Below, piece by piece: positions 54,325 to 64,000 of a DNA stretch of 64,000 nucleotides. How positions within the stretch are numbered: the first letter of the stretch is position 1; every line of letters starts with the position of its first letter. Below the pieces are notes generated by a model. That model was not told the DNA's origin and searched no databases. It worked only from the letters and a program-made list of their open reading frames with translations. The stretch comes from Marinilabiliaceae bacterium ANBcel2 (lineage in GTDB: Bacteria > Bacteroidota > Bacteroidia > Bacteroidales > Marinilabiliaceae). Location of the stretch: positions 434,001 through 498,000 of the forward strand of contig JARULA010000002.1 of NCBI GenBank assembly GCA_029688995.1, written 5' to 3'. The translations under genes and the position numbers were made by a program.

Positions 54325-54912
54325 ATGTATAAGGCAGTTTTAAATCTTTTATTTGTAATTGGAGCAATCCTTTTTTTTCTCAATTCATGTGGTACCCCCG
54401 GCTCTCCCAAGCCAAGAGGTTATTTTAGAATTGATTTACCTCAAAAGGAGTATAAAAACCTTGACTATTTAATGCCTTACAGTTTTGATTATCCGGTTTA
54501 TGGTGAACTAGAAACTGATGTTTCACGTGATGCAGAGCCTTATTGGATGAATCTCTTTTTTCCTCAGTTTGAGGCACGGGTTCACATCAGCTATAAACCT
54601 GTTGAGGATAATTTATATGACCTTTATGAAGATAATATCCGCTTTGCATATAATCATGCCGTCAAAGCTGATGCAATAGAAGAGCACTATTTTCAGGATA
54701 AAGAGAACGATGTGTATGGTATGCTTTTCGAGATTAAGGGTAATGCGGCATCACCACTTCAATTTTTTGCTACCGATAGTACCAATCATTTTTTAAGGGG
54801 CTCATTATATTTTCAAACTCAACCCAATCGTGACTCTTTAGCTCCGGTGATTGATTTTCTTACTATTGATATGATACGGTTGATGGAGACTATAAGGTGG
54901 AATGAGAATTAA
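54325..54912 (+). CDS. gldD: Gliding motility lipoprotein GldD
   Basis: This 195-residue lipoprotein has a signal peptide with lipobox LNSCGT (Cys about residue 22). The mature protein starts with the segment PKPRGYFRIDLPQKEYKNLD, which is the hallmark of GldD. Its start codon follows directly on the gldE stop. GldD is required for gliding and for type IX secretion of adhesins in Flavobacterium. Confidence 0.93.
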   Translation: MYKAVLNLLFVIGAILFFLNSCGTPGSPKPRGYFRIDLPQKEYKNLDYLMPYSFDYPVYGELETDVSRDAEPYWMNLFFPQFEARVHISYKPVEDNLYDLYEDNIRFAYNHAVKADAIEEHYFQDKENDVYGMLFEIKGNAASPLQFFATDSTNHFLRGSLYFQTQPNRDSLAPVIDFLTIDMIRLMETIRWNEN

Positions 54913-54924
54913 AACCATACTTCG

Positions 54925-55551
54925 ATGCCGTTAATTATAGATAAGATTGAAAGTGGGGTAAAGCGTTTTGCTGTTTGGCAAATTGAGGAGGAAGAAGAGG
55001 AGTTGATGTCTTTAATTGACTTTACTCCTGAGTTGGGTAAGCAGCTTAAAGCAATAAGAGATGAGGGGAAAAGACGAGAATGGCTTGCTTCCCGTATATT
55101 GCTTAATAAATTGTCGGGTTTTTCTCCATCGGTTAGCTATAACAGTTATGGTCAGCCATATATTAAAGGGCGAGATTGTTCAATAAGTATTACTCATACA
55201 AAAAATTATGCAGCAGTTATTTTATCAGATAAAGATTCAGTTGGTATTGATATAGAATATCCCTCTAATAGAATTAAGCGTGTTGCTCCTCGTTTTTTGA
55301 ATATGAAAGAGATGGAATTTGCACAAAAGTCTTCTGTTGCTGATGATAGTCTGGTTTATGGATTAATATGGTGTGCCAAGGAGGTTTTATATAAAGTTGC
55401 AGGGATGCCTGGATTGGCTTTTAGGGAAGATATTGAGGTGTTCTCTTTTGAGTTGGCCAAAGAGGGTTTTATTAAAGCCAGAATAAAGAGGAGGGAGGAG
55501 TATCTACTACGCTTTTTAGCAGAGAGCGATTTTTATCTTGTCTGGTATTGA
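54925..55551 (+). CDS. 4'-phosphopantetheinyl transferase (Sfp type)
   Basis: This 208-residue enzyme attaches the phosphopantetheine arm to carrier proteins. The P2 and P3 motifs are present: SVGIDIEYPSNRIKRVAPRFLN (magnesium-binding Asp and Glu, near residue 108) and LIWCAKEVLYKVAG (W-x2-KE-x3-K, near 150). It may serve fatty acid synthesis or a secondary pathway. It is 13 bases after gldD. Confidence 0.9.
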   Translation: MPLIIDKIESGVKRFAVWQIEEEEEELMSLIDFTPELGKQLKAIRDEGKRREWLASRILLNKLSGFSPSVSYNSYGQPYIKGRDCSISITHTKNYAAVILSDKDSVGIDIEYPSNRIKRVAPRFLNMKEMEFAQKSSVADDSLVYGLIWCAKEVLYKVAGMPGLAFREDIEVFSFELAKEGFIKARIKRREEYLLRFLAESDFYLVWY

Positions 55552-55606
55552 GAAGCACTTGTTATTTTTTCTTTTTTGGGGCACAACAACTTATTACAAA
55601 TATTTT

Positions 55607-56350
55607 ATGATGGATCTATATTTTAATATTAAAGAGAGAGTATTAAAAGGTGAAAAGATTTTTGTTCTGCTTATTGATCCTGATAAGTGCAAAGATGATG
55701 TTCTCAATAAGTATTTAAAAATAATAAAGGAGAGACCTCCTCATATTATTATGGTTGGGGGTAGTCTTATTTCAACCCCTGTTAAACCATTGATAGAGGT
55801 TTTAAAAAAAGAGAGTGATGTCCCTGTAGTACTCTATCCTGGCAGTCCGTCACATCTTGTTGACAATGTTGATGCGATTCTGTTTTTATCTCTTATTTCG
55901 GGGCGCAATCCTGATCTGCTTATAGGAAGTCACGTTGTTGCTGCTCCCTATATAAAAAGAAATAATATTGAACCTCTCTCTACCGGATATATGCTAATTG
56001 ATGGTGGAGTTACCACCTCTGTTGAGTATATTAGTCAGACCAAACCAATACCCTCAAATAAGCCCGACATTGCCGTTGCTACTGCTATGGCCGGTGAAAT
56101 GTTGGGTATGGATTTAATATATATGGATTGTGGAAGCGGAGCTCAAAAGTCGGTTCCCCTAAAAATGATAGAGCGCGTAAAGGCAAGCATAGATATACCT
56201 TTGATGATAGGAGGAGGAGTAAGAACTCCTGAAACATTAAATAATATATTCTCCTCTGGTGCTGATATGGCTATAGTTGGCAATGCTCTTGAAAATGATT
56301 TGAATCTATACCATGAGCTGCTGGATGTTGCTGAAAAGTGGCGGAAGTAA
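55607..56350 (+). CDS. PcrB/GGGP synthase-like (group II) prenylglyceryl phosphate synthase
   Basis: This is a 247-residue protein from ATG 55607; an in-frame TTG at 55538 overlaps the PPTase gene and is less likely. It is a TIM barrel with LIDPDKCKDDVL near residue 23, MVGGSLI, VLYPGSP, LSTGYMLIDGGVTT near residue 125, and IGGGVRTPE plus GADMAIVGNALE, the phosphate-binding loops. These match group II geranylgeranylglyceryl phosphate synthase-like enzymes of Bacteroidota, which transfer a prenyl chain to glycerol 1-phosphate. The function in these bacteria (ether lipids) is not well established. Confidence 0.88.
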   Translation: MMDLYFNIKERVLKGEKIFVLLIDPDKCKDDVLNKYLKIIKERPPHIIMVGGSLISTPVKPLIEVLKKESDVPVVLYPGSPSHLVDNVDAILFLSLISGRNPDLLIGSHVVAAPYIKRNNIEPLSTGYMLIDGGVTTSVEYISQTKPIPSNKPDIAVATAMAGEMLGMDLIYMDCGSGAQKSVPLKMIERVKASIDIPLMIGGGVRTPETLNNIFSSGADMAIVGNALENDLNLYHELLDVAEKWRK

Positions 56351-56356
56351 TTGTAA

Positions 56357-57556
56357 TTATTCTGTTTTTCGGGGATATATCTCTAAAGCTTTTTTTAATG
56401 TTTCAACCGCATTACCAAGATCTTTGATATTTAATACATAGGCTATTCTAACTTCATTTTTACCTTTACCAGGCGTGCTGTAAAAGCCTGCTGCCGGCGC
56501 CATCATTACTGTTTGGTTTTTATAAGAGAAGTCTCGTAATATCCATTCACAAAAATCTTCTGAGTCTTCAACGGGTAATCTGGCTACTGTATAAAAAGCA
56601 CCCTTGGGAGTTGGGGTATATACTCCGGGGATACTGTTTAGTTCTTTAACTAAAAAATCTCTTCTTTTTTTGTATTCATTGTGTACATTCAAAAAGTAAG
56701 AGTCGGGGGTTGCTAATGATGCTTCTGCAGCTATCTGTCCTAAAGAGGGCGGACTCAATCTTGCTTGTGCAAATTTTAATGCGGTATCTATTACATTTTT
56801 GTTTTTACTAACAAGCATCCCTATTCTTAATCCGCATCCGCTGTATCTTTTTGATACAGAGTCTATCATTACTGTGTTGTTCTCTATTCCTTTAAGAGTC
56901 ATAACTGAAATGTGGGGCTCTCCATCATAACAGAATTCGCTGTAAACCTCATCAGCAAAAAGGTAGATATTATATTTGAGAACCAGCTGTCGTAGTTGCT
57001 CTAACTCATCCTTTGAATAGAGATACCCTGTGGGATTATTGGGATTGCAAATAAAAATGGCTTTTGTTTTTGGCCCAATCATTTTTTCTATTTCGGAGAC
57101 CGGGGGGAGAGCAAAGGATGTTTCTATATTTGATATTACCGGAACAACTTTTATACCCGCAGCTGTTGCAAAACCATTATAGTTGGCATAGAAAGGCTCG
57201 GGAACAATAACTTCATCTCCAGCATCCATGCAGCTTAAAAAGGTGAGAGAGATAGCTTCAGAGCCTCCTGTAGTAACCATGATTTGATCCTTATCGATAT
57301 CAAAACCAGCACTTTGATAATATTTTGTTAAATTTTCTCTGTATGATTCGATGCCAGCAGAATGGCTATAGCTAATTACATCCAGATTGATATTGCGCAT
57401 TGCATTCATTGCAGTTTCAGGTGTTTTTATATCCGGCTGACCAATATTAAGATGATATATGGTTACACCTTTTGATTTTGCCTTTTCTGCATATGGTACC
57501 AGTCTTCTTATTGGAGATTCAGGCATCTGTTCTCCGCGTTGTGAAATATTTGGCAT
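56357..57556 (-). CDS. Pyridoxal-phosphate-dependent aminotransferase (class I/II)
   Basis: This 399-residue fold-type I aminotransferase of the aspartate-like group has IYHLNIGQPDIKTPE near residue 40, ICNPNNPTGYL near 170, LFADEVYSEF and the PLP lysine in DSVSKRYSGCGLR near 235, with the C-terminal EVRIAYVLN arginine segment. Substrates in this group include aspartate, aromatic amino acids and LL-diaminopimelate. No neighbour points to a particular pathway. It converges with the PcrB-like gene. Confidence 0.9.
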   Translation of the reverse strand: MPNISQRGEQMPESPIRRLVPYAEKAKSKGVTIYHLNIGQPDIKTPETAMNAMRNINLDVISYSHSAGIESYRENLTKYYQSAGFDIDKDQIMVTTGGSEAISLTFLSCMDAGDEVIVPEPFYANYNGFATAAGIKVVPVISNIETSFALPPVSEIEKMIGPKTKAIFICNPNNPTGYLYSKDELEQLRQLVLKYNIYLFADEVYSEFCYDGEPHISVMTLKGIENNTVMIDSVSKRYSGCGLRIGMLVSKNKNVIDTALKFAQARLSPPSLGQIAAEASLATPDSYFLNVHNEYKKRRDFLVKELNSIPGVYTPTPKGAFYTVARLPVEDSEDFCEWILRDFSYKNQTVMMAPAAGFYSTPGKGKNEVRIAYVLNIKDLGNAVETLKKALEIYPRKTE

Positions 57557-57696
57557 GGATGTATAATTTGGTTTTATCTTCTCTTTTCCGAAGTTGCAAA
57601 AATAGTGAAAAAAGGTGGCTTCGGCAAAAAAGGTTATATGTGGTTATTTGCTCTCTGTAGATATTGAGCTTATTTGTTTTTAACCGGTTGTAAAAA

Positions 57697-60652
57697 TTAG
57701 TTTTTAATATTAACTCGTTTGGTGATAGAGTTGCTTTCAAAATTAATAATTAGCAGATAAACTCCTTGTGCATAATTTGCTACTTTTAATCTACCATTAC
57801 TATTATCAATCTTTTTTTGAACAACTGCTTGTCCGTTAATATTATAGAGCTCTACTTCAACAATTCTTTTATCTGCTTCTATAAAGAGATAATTGCTTGC
57901 TGGATTGGGGAATAAAACTACACCCTTAGACCTGTTTTTAACGATATGTGTGGCAAGTTCAAACCCAACTGTGATATCAATATTTTCGGATAGGTTCTCA
58001 ACAGTATATGTACTTTCGGTGTACCCATCAATAACTTCCTCGTTTAGCGTCCACTCAGAAATTTGATATCCCTCTTCCGGAGTGGCTGTAAAGACAATTT
58101 CGCTTCCTTCATAAATCAGCTGTCCGTCCGATATCGTTTCTCCATCGATTGTCGCATGAATGCTTCCTTCACCTTCGGCAACATCAAACTCAACAATGTG
58201 CGTTGGTATTTCTTGCCATATTGCGTAAACAGTAACATCAAAAGTAATGATGGAGTTAAGAGTTAAAGGTTCCCCTTCGCCATTAGAATCGCTGTTCCAT
58301 TCAACAAAGGTATGTCCCTCTTTTTTAGGTTCAGCAGGCATTGCTTCTATAGTGCTGCCATACTCTACATCAATTGAAGCGGGATCAGCTTCGGTATCAC
58401 CTCCATTATTATTGAATGTAATGGTGTGTGTGACCGCATTGTATAAAGCAAAGAACCCGTCCCTGGAATAAGCCATACGCACTATATCGCCCAAAACAGA
58501 CACTTCATCAAGGTCTTTGATTTAGTATATCGCCCTGGTAAATGTTTAAAAAGTCTCCGCTTTTTGTCGCTGTTATAGCGATTTCTCCATTGGTTGCCAC
58601 AGAAGGGGTGCCGGGGATGTTTTCTATGTCAGTGTAGAATGCCGGCATTGAAAAATCACCATCTTCTGTCTCCATTCCATTTATGTAAAAATAGTTGTCA
58701 GATATGGTTGAAAGCACTATTATGTCTATATAGCGATAGATATCATTTAAATCGAATATATCACTGCTATGTGAGCCAAGGGACATTTCTTCTTTTTCAC
58801 TAATTAGGAGGAGCTCATAATTGTTTATGACAAACATTCCAGTAGATCTGTACCAGTAATGGGTTATAATGAAATAGTTGTCATCTTTGTCTATGGCAAT
58901 GTATGACCCTTTGTTGTAACGATGATATTCAGTATCAAACATATCCATCATGTAGCCTTCTTTTATGAGAGTTGTTTCAAAAGAGCCACTTGAGTTTTCG
59001 GCATACATTATGTCATTGTACCTGTTTGCGCTTTCATCTGTGTATGTTATGTGTGCATTACCTGCACTATCGGTACATATATCCGGTTTAGAGCAGTCAG
59101 CCTCTCCGTCTGCAGATGATTCTATCAACAGTTCTTCGGTCCATTGATTTCCATCATTCATTCGGTAACCAATTGCACTATAACCATCAGGTTTTGCGGT
59201 GGTGTATGCAACATGGGGGTTCCCAAAGTTATCAAAAGTAATTCTTGCCTGTGAGCCCTCTGCTATAAGCTCTTCATCTCCCCAGTTATCTGTTGAGGTG
59301 TTATATGAGGTGTAATATATATCTCCCTCTTTATTGTAACCTATTCCAATAATATTGTCTGTAGCATCACTATGTAGAAACTCTCCATGGGTAAACCCTA
59401 AAAGCTCAACATCAATATAGTCAAGCTGCATTTCAAATTCTAAATCTTTAGAACTTCCATCAACAGTAAGCTCCAAATAGCTATTCAGGTAATCTTCTTT
59501 AGTTACCAGCATGATATAGTTCCCATCGGCCAAATCCGATGAAGCTACTCCGCTCATATCAGTAAACATAGCATCATCAACCCTGTTTTCTTTACAAATA
59601 TTGTATTTGTAGGGAGTTTCATAGTAATAGAATTTCACCATCACATCTTCAACTTCGTTTTCCTCTTCTAATGTAACAGTGTGAACAATTTGCTCTTTTG
59701 TGGTAAAAGTTAATTCAAAATCTTCTTCAGGCTTAATCTCCGGATCTCTCTGTATCCCAAAAAGAGTTGTTTACTTCAGGATAACTACCGGTAATGCTAC
59801 CTGTAAATCCGGTCCAAATGTTTTGTTCTGCTTCAACTTTACCGGTAGAATATGAGTTATCAATTTCGTAATAATTTGGATCGTGGCTATAGTGTAATCC
59901 TACAAAACCAGAAATAGTCCAGTGATCACCACCTTGCACATTGCCTGTGGCAAAGGAATTAAATATTTCAGCTTCCTGATTTCTTCCGGCAAATCCTCCA
60001 ACTTCCCTATATCCCGTGACATTGCCTATTGAATAGGATGTGGTAATTGTACCATTTTCATTTAATCCTGCAAACCCTCCTATATTTTCATTTATACCTG
60101 TGACTTTAGAAAGAGAGTAAGAGCCTTGAATATTACCTCCTCTGTTATTTCCTACAAGTCGGCCAACCTCGTCATCGCCGGTAACAACTCCTGTTGCAAA
60201 TCAGTTGGTAATATAGCCGCCATTGTTCACGCCAATTAGAGCACCAACTCCATCTTCACCTTTAATGTTGACATTCTCTAAGCCTAGATTCAGGATTTGT
60301 GCATCTGCCATGGTTGAGCCGAATAGACCAACTTCATCAATCTTCTCCATGTCGATAAAAAGATTGTTAATAGAGTATCCGTTATCATCCAATATTCCAT
60401 TAAACTCCAATACTGGACTCCATCCATTGCCTGTGGTGAAAGTTGCCAGATTGTTGGGATCGGTATAACTGTTTTCATCATTAAAATCGAGATTGTTCAT
60501 CAGGATAAAATTCTCATTTAGATTATACCTGATAGCATCTAAATCTTCAATTGTTTATATTTGAATAGGTGCAGATATTGCAGTTGTAAAAAAACCTAAA
60601 CAAATAATGATTGGTAATAATTTTTTGATTTTGAAAGTAAAAAAAATGTCAT
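57697..60652 (-). pseudogene. Decayed type IX secretion cargo gene (GLUG repeats, InlB repeat, sorting domain)
   Basis: One gene of roughly 970 codons reads across three frames with at least five lesions. From ATG 60652: a frame change in an eight-base homopolymer (60639-60646) within the signal peptide, a TAA at 60555-60557 after PIQI, and a TGA at 60201-60203 after GGYITN. Frame changes follow near 59733-59750 (after SFWDTERSG) and near 58503-58511 (between ILNQRP and LDEVSVLGD). Aligned pieces show GLUG-type repeats (about 59733-60500), a repeat-rich middle (58508-59644 plus upstream codons), an InlB/Listeria-Bacteroides repeat (about 58220-58460) and a C-terminal sorting domain ending at 57697 with VLFPNPASNYLFIE. 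Sequencing error could explain the frameshifts but not easily the stops. Confidence 0.85.
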
Positions 60653-60959
60653 AAGCTTTTGATTTCTTTTTTTAATAAAAAGAGGCAGTGTTGCTTTTTT
60701 ATTAGTTTATATTTAGACAATTTTTCTTGCTTTTTTTTGTAAATTTTTATTTTAACATGCATTAAGTATTTAGCGTGTTACTTAAATTGCAGTAAATATT
60801 TTTTATAGAGTAGGCCATATTATACGATAATTTGTTAAAAAAGGTTGCAAAAGAATTGCTGCCTTCTTTTTTGTTATTCTATTTATTACAGGTTTTGCAC
60901 TATTATTTTTTTATTTTTGTCATTTGATTAACAATTTTGTTCGATAATATAATAAAAAC
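60653..60959. other. Intergenic region upstream of valS
   Basis: This 307-bp region is very AT-rich. It contains TATTTTTG (60912-60919, a -7-like match on the plus strand 40 bases before valS, without a -33 partner) and a hairpin (60837-60872) with arms GGTTGCAA and TTGCTGCC flanked by A and T runs, which looks like a weak terminator. No gene or repeat was recognised. Confidence 0.45.
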
Positions 60960-63590
60960 ATGGAGTTAGCAAGCAAATACGATCCTTCTAAAACTGAAGA
61001 AAAATGGTACTCTTACTGGATGGAACAGGGCTTTTTCAAGTCGGTGCCTGATGAGCGTGAACCTTATACTGTCGTTATTCCGCCCCCTAATGTTACCGGT
61101 GTTTTACATATGGGGCATATGCTTAATAATACTATTCAGGATATTTTAGTAAGACGTGCTCGTATGCTTGGGAAAAATGCATGTTGGGTTCCCGGGACCG
61201 ATCATGCTTCAATAGCAACCGAAGCTAAGGTTGTAAATAAATTACGTGAACAGGGAGTTGAGAAAAGTTCGCTTACCAGAGAAAAATTTTTGAAACATGC
61301 CTGGGATTGGACTGATAAGCATGGAGGTATTATCCTTGAGCAGTTAAAAAAACTTGGAGCATCATGTGATTGGGATCGTACATGCTTTACAATGGATGAG
61401 GTTCGTAGTAAAGGAGTTATTAAATCTTTTGTGGATCTCTATAATAAGGGACATATTTACCGCGGTGTACGTATGGTTAACTGGGATCCCAAAGCAAAAA
61501 CAGCAGTTTCGGATGAAGAGGTTATATATAAAGAGGTTAATTCCAAGCTTTATTATATTCGCTATAAAGTAGAGAGTGATGATAATGAATATGTTACCAT
61601 AGCTACTACGCGACCAGAGACAATCCTTGGGGATAGTGCAGTATGTATAAATCCTAACGATAAAAGATTCTCCCACCTGATTGGAAAAAATGTTTTGGTT
61701 CCCCTTATTAATCGTCCCATACCTGTGATAGAGGATGAATATGTTGATATGGAGTTTGGAACCGGGTGCTTAAAAATTACCCCTGCCCATGATCTTAATG
61801 ATTATGAGATTGGCATGCGCCATAATCTTGAGACTATTGATATTTTAAATGATGATGGTACTCTTAATGAAAAAGCTGAAATTTTTGTTGGAGAAGATAG
61901 ATTTCAGGTACGAGGTAAAATAGAAAAGAGGCTTAAAGAGGAAGGTAATCTTGTTAAGGTAGAGGATTATATAAATAAAGTAGGTTATTCGGAGCGTACC
62001 GATGAGGTTATTGAGCCAAAGCTTAGTGCTCAATGGTTTATTCGAATGAAAGATCTTTCTAAACCTGCTTTGGATGCTGTAATGAGCGATGAGGTTAAGT
62101 TTCATCCTTCCAAGTTTAAAAATCTTTACCGTCATTGGATGGAAAATATAAAGGATTGGTGTATATCTCGTCAATTGTGGTGGGGGCATCGTATTCCGGT
62201 TTACTACCTTGAGGATGGATCTTATGTGGTTGCAGAAACAGCTGAGGAGGCATTAGCTGCTGCTAAAAAGAAGAGTGGTAATGAGAAGCTGAGCTTTTCT
62301 GATTTGCGTCAGGATGAAGATGTTTTAGATACCTGGGCCTCTTCATGGTTATGGCCAATTACAGTTTTTGACGGCTTTAATCCCGAGAATAGTGATATTG
62401 ATTACTATTATCCTACAAATGATTTGGTGACAGCACCTGAAATCATCTTTTTTTGGGTGGCCCGTATGATAATAGCAGGCTATGAATATAGAGAGACTTA
62501 TCCTTTTAAGAATGTTTATTTTACCGGTATTGTAAGAGATGCTAAACGACGTAAAATGTCAAAATCTCTTGGCAACTCACCTGATCCTTTAGATCTTATT
62601 GGCAAGTATGGAGCTGATGGTGTGAGAGTTGGAATGTTACTCTGTTCTCCTGCAGGAAATGACCTTTTATTTGAAGAGTCATTAACTCAACAGGGAAGAA
62701 ATTTTGCCAATAAAATATGGAATGCTTTTCGACTTGTAAAATCGTGGAGTGTGGATGAGACAATAGAACAACCCAAGCATTCGCGTATAGCTGCTTCATG
62801 GTTTTCTAATCGTATGAAGCAGGAGGTGGCAGTAATAGATGATCATTTTGAAAAGTTTCGTATCTCTGATGCTGTAATGTCGGTTTATAATCTTTTCTGG
62901 GAAGAGTTCTCTAGTTGGTATCTTGAAATAGTTAAACCTCCTTATCAGCAGCCTGTTGATTCAAAGACTTATGCTTCAACAATTGCTTTTTTGGATGATT
63001 TAATGCGGTTACTTCATCCGTTTATGCCATTTATTTCAGAGGAGATTTGGCAGTTGTTACAAAAGAGAGAAAAAGGTGAAAGTTTGATGGTGAGTCTTAT
63101 GCCCAAAGTTGAAGGGTATGACAACTCTTTTATAGAGAGTTTTGAAGTTGTTAAAGAGGTTATAGGAAATGTTAGAACTATAAGAAAAGAGAGGAGTATC
63201 CCTTTAAAAGAGATTGTGAGTTTAAAAGTTATACAAGGTAAGGATGGCTATATGCCTCAATTTGATGAGATAATTAAAAAGATTGTGAATGTTGATGTAG
63301 TCTCACAAATTAAAGAGAAAGAGGATAAAGCAGTATCTTTCTATGTTAAGTCGTCTCAATATTTTGTACCGGTTGAATCTTTTGTAAATGTTAAGGAGGA
63401 GTTAGAAAAACTTCAAAATGAGCTTAATTATACAGAAGGATTTTTAAAGGGTGTAATGAAAAAGCTGGGTAATGAGAGGTTTGTAAATGGTGCGCCTCAA
63501 AAGGTTGTGGATATAGAGAAGCAGAAAAAGAGTGATGCTGAGGCAAAAATTGCAGCATTAAAAGAGAGTATTGCACGATTAGCACCTTAA
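60960..63590 (+). CDS. valS: Valyl-tRNA synthetase
   Basis: This 876-residue class I synthetase has the HIGH-type motif [15 protein letters not shown] near residue 42 and the KMSKS loop [12 protein letters not shown] near 525. The editing domain (about 190-340) lies between the halves of the catalytic domain, with [17 protein letters not shown] near residue 215. The C-terminal coiled-coil arm (about 810-876) is present. It charges tRNA-Val in the cytosol. It is transcribed alone, with a terminator after it. Confidence 0.97.
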   Translation: MELASKYDPSKTEEKWYSYWMEQGFFKSVPDEREPYTVVIPPPNVTGVLHMGHMLNNTIQDILVRRARMLGKNACWVPGTDHASIATEAKVVNKLREQGVEKSSLTREKFLKHAWDWTDKHGGIILEQLKKLGASCDWDRTCFTMDEVRSKGVIKSFVDLYNKGHIYRGVRMVNWDPKAKTAVSDEEVIYKEVNSKLYYIRYKVESDDNEYVTIATTRPETILGDSAVCINPNDKRFSHLIGKNVLVPLINRPIPVIEDEYVDMEFGTGCLKITPAHDLNDYEIGMRHNLETIDILNDDGTLNEKAEIFVGEDRFQVRGKIEKRLKEEGNLVKVEDYINKVGYSERTDEVIEPKLSAQWFIRMKDLSKPALDAVMSDEVKFHPSKFKNLYRHWMENIKDWCISRQLWWGHRIPVYYLEDGSYVVAETAEEALAAAKKKSGNEKLSFSDLRQDEDVLDTWASSWLWPITVFDGFNPENSDIDYYYPTNDLVTAPEIIFFWVARMIIAGYEYRETYPFKNVYFTGIVRDAKRRKMSKSLGNSPDPLDLIGKYGADGVRVGMLLCSPAGNDLLFEESLTQQGRNFANKIWNAFRLVKSWSVDETIEQPKHSRIAASWFSNRMKQEVAVIDDHFEKFRISDAVMSVYNLFWEEFSSWYLEIVKPPYQQPVDSKTYASTIAFLDDLMRLLHPFMPFISEEIWQLLQKREKGESLMVSLMPKVEGYDNSFIESFEVVKEVIGNVRTIRKERSIPLKEIVSLKVIQGKDGYMPQFDEIIKKIVNVDVVSQIKEKEDKAVSFYVKSSQYFVPVESFVNVKEELEKLQNELNYTEGFLKGVMKKLGNERFVNGAPQKVVDIEKQKKSDAEAKIAALKESIARLAP

Positions 63591-63618
63591 CCTTAACATA
63601 AATGAGTGAACATGTTTT

Positions 63619-63657
63619 AGCTGATAACTCTTTTACATTAGAGATATCAGCTTTTTT
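63619..63657 (+). terminator. Terminator of valS
   Basis: AGCTGATAACTCT and AGAGATATCAGCT form a 13-bp stem with one mismatch, followed by TTTTTT, 29 bases after the valS stop. Confidence 0.85.
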
Positions 63658-63788
63658 ATTATGGGCAGCTGATATTTTTCTATTTGAATAAAATCTTATA
63701 TTTTTGACATCTGTAGATATGCAAATTATTTAATATGAATATTGGTATATTTTTAGGGATATTACCCATAAGATAAAAAAATGATGAT

Positions 63789-64000
63789 ATGAGACAACTC
63801 TTTTTTTTGATAGTTATTTTACTTTTTTCCACTCCCTTTATATCTTATTCTCAGGTTGAGGATCCTGTTAAGTGGGAGTTTTCTTACACTGTTATTGATG
63901 AGGCAAGAATTAAGGTCTTTGCTAAAGCTGAGATTGAGCAGCCCTGGAATATATACTCTACCAATGTTGATCCTGGAGGACCTATACCTACCTCTTTTGT
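63789..64000 (+). CDS. DsbD-like protein N-terminus (partial)
   Basis: The first 70 residues of a gene run past the window edge from ATG 63789 (an earlier ATG is followed by a stop). A signal peptide (MRQLFFLIVILLFSTPFISYSQ) precedes a beta-rich domain PVKWEFSYTVIDEARIKVFAKAEIEQPWNIYSTNVDPGG. This pattern matches the N-terminal domain of Bacteroidota DsbD/ScsB-type protein-disulfide reductases. The membrane and thioredoxin domains, if present, lie outside the window. Confidence 0.7.
   Translation, partial: MRQLFFLIVILLFSTPFISYSQVEDPVKWEFSYTVIDEARIKVFAKAEIEQPWNIYSTNVDPGGPIPTSF

Noticed and set aside
59733-60500. Two short GLUG-containing ORFs (59733-59939 and 60201-60500) as separate genes
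   Set aside because: They are in the same frame, interrupted by a single TGA, and continue into the larger cargo gene; they are fragments of one pseudogene.
1-64000. CRISPR arrays, tRNA/rRNA genes, complete insertion sequences or prophage
   Set aside because: Looked for repeated spacer patterns, cloverleaf-like blocks, transposase and phage structural genes; none was found.

Overview
The window is AT-rich and comes from a member of the Bacteroidota, most likely a fermentative Bacteroidales/Marinilabiliales-type bacterium. The evidence is type IX secretion and gliding genes (porQ, gldD, gldE, a sorting-domain cargo protein), a Bacteroides-type promoter (TTTG-N19-TAnnTTTG), the succinylated variant of arginine synthesis, a bifunctional HisB, a group II PcrB-like synthase and a HydF maturase. 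HydF implies an [FeFe]-hydrogenase and anaerobic metabolism. No tRNA, rRNA, CRISPR array, complete insertion sequence or prophage was seen.

Layout. 1-1712: a truncated Gfo/Idh/MocA oxidoreductase and porQ. 2201-6768: hisG-hisD-hisC-hisB on the minus strand, preceded by a His-rich 15-residue leader peptide, a terminator with competing antiterminator, and a Bacteroides-type promoter, which together form a classical attenuator. 6824-10545: two hemerythrins, then envelope genes (pssA, a PagL-like lipid A deacylase, lpxA). 10621-17563: a secreted protein, a zinc-finger membrane anti-sigma-like protein and a divergent sigma-like factor on one strand, facing a secreted TPR-CHAT protease; this is the best candidate for an undescribed system. 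17691-28498: a lipoprotein, a DUF3332 protein, transporters, a chemoreceptor, GH2 and GH31 glycosidases and an ECF sigma operon.

28602-42764: one long minus-strand run, argR-GNAT-argG-argC-argD-NUMOD4/HNH-proC-proB-proA-argF'-argB-argE-argH-gltA, led by a two-box ArgR operator that overlaps the putative -7 element and ending at a hairpin terminator after citrate synthase. It joins arginine and proline synthesis to the enzyme that feeds carbon toward glutamate. Pro90 in the carbamoyltransferase marks it as acting on N-succinylornithine, and the GNAT protein is the best candidate for the missing first enzyme.

42821-56350: hydF, a PD40 protein, a sigma-54 activator without a DNA-binding domain next to Ppx/GppA, an ABC-2 exporter, an HD hydrolase, the HU / small ribosomal protein / RNase G group, and the divergent ssb-gldE-gldD-PPTase-PcrB operon. 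56357-64000: an aminotransferase, a decayed type IX secretion cargo gene with several frameshifts and stops, valS, and the start of a DsbD-like gene.

Coordinates, translations and motifs were read by eye. Family assignments rest on recognised motifs and not on a database search.
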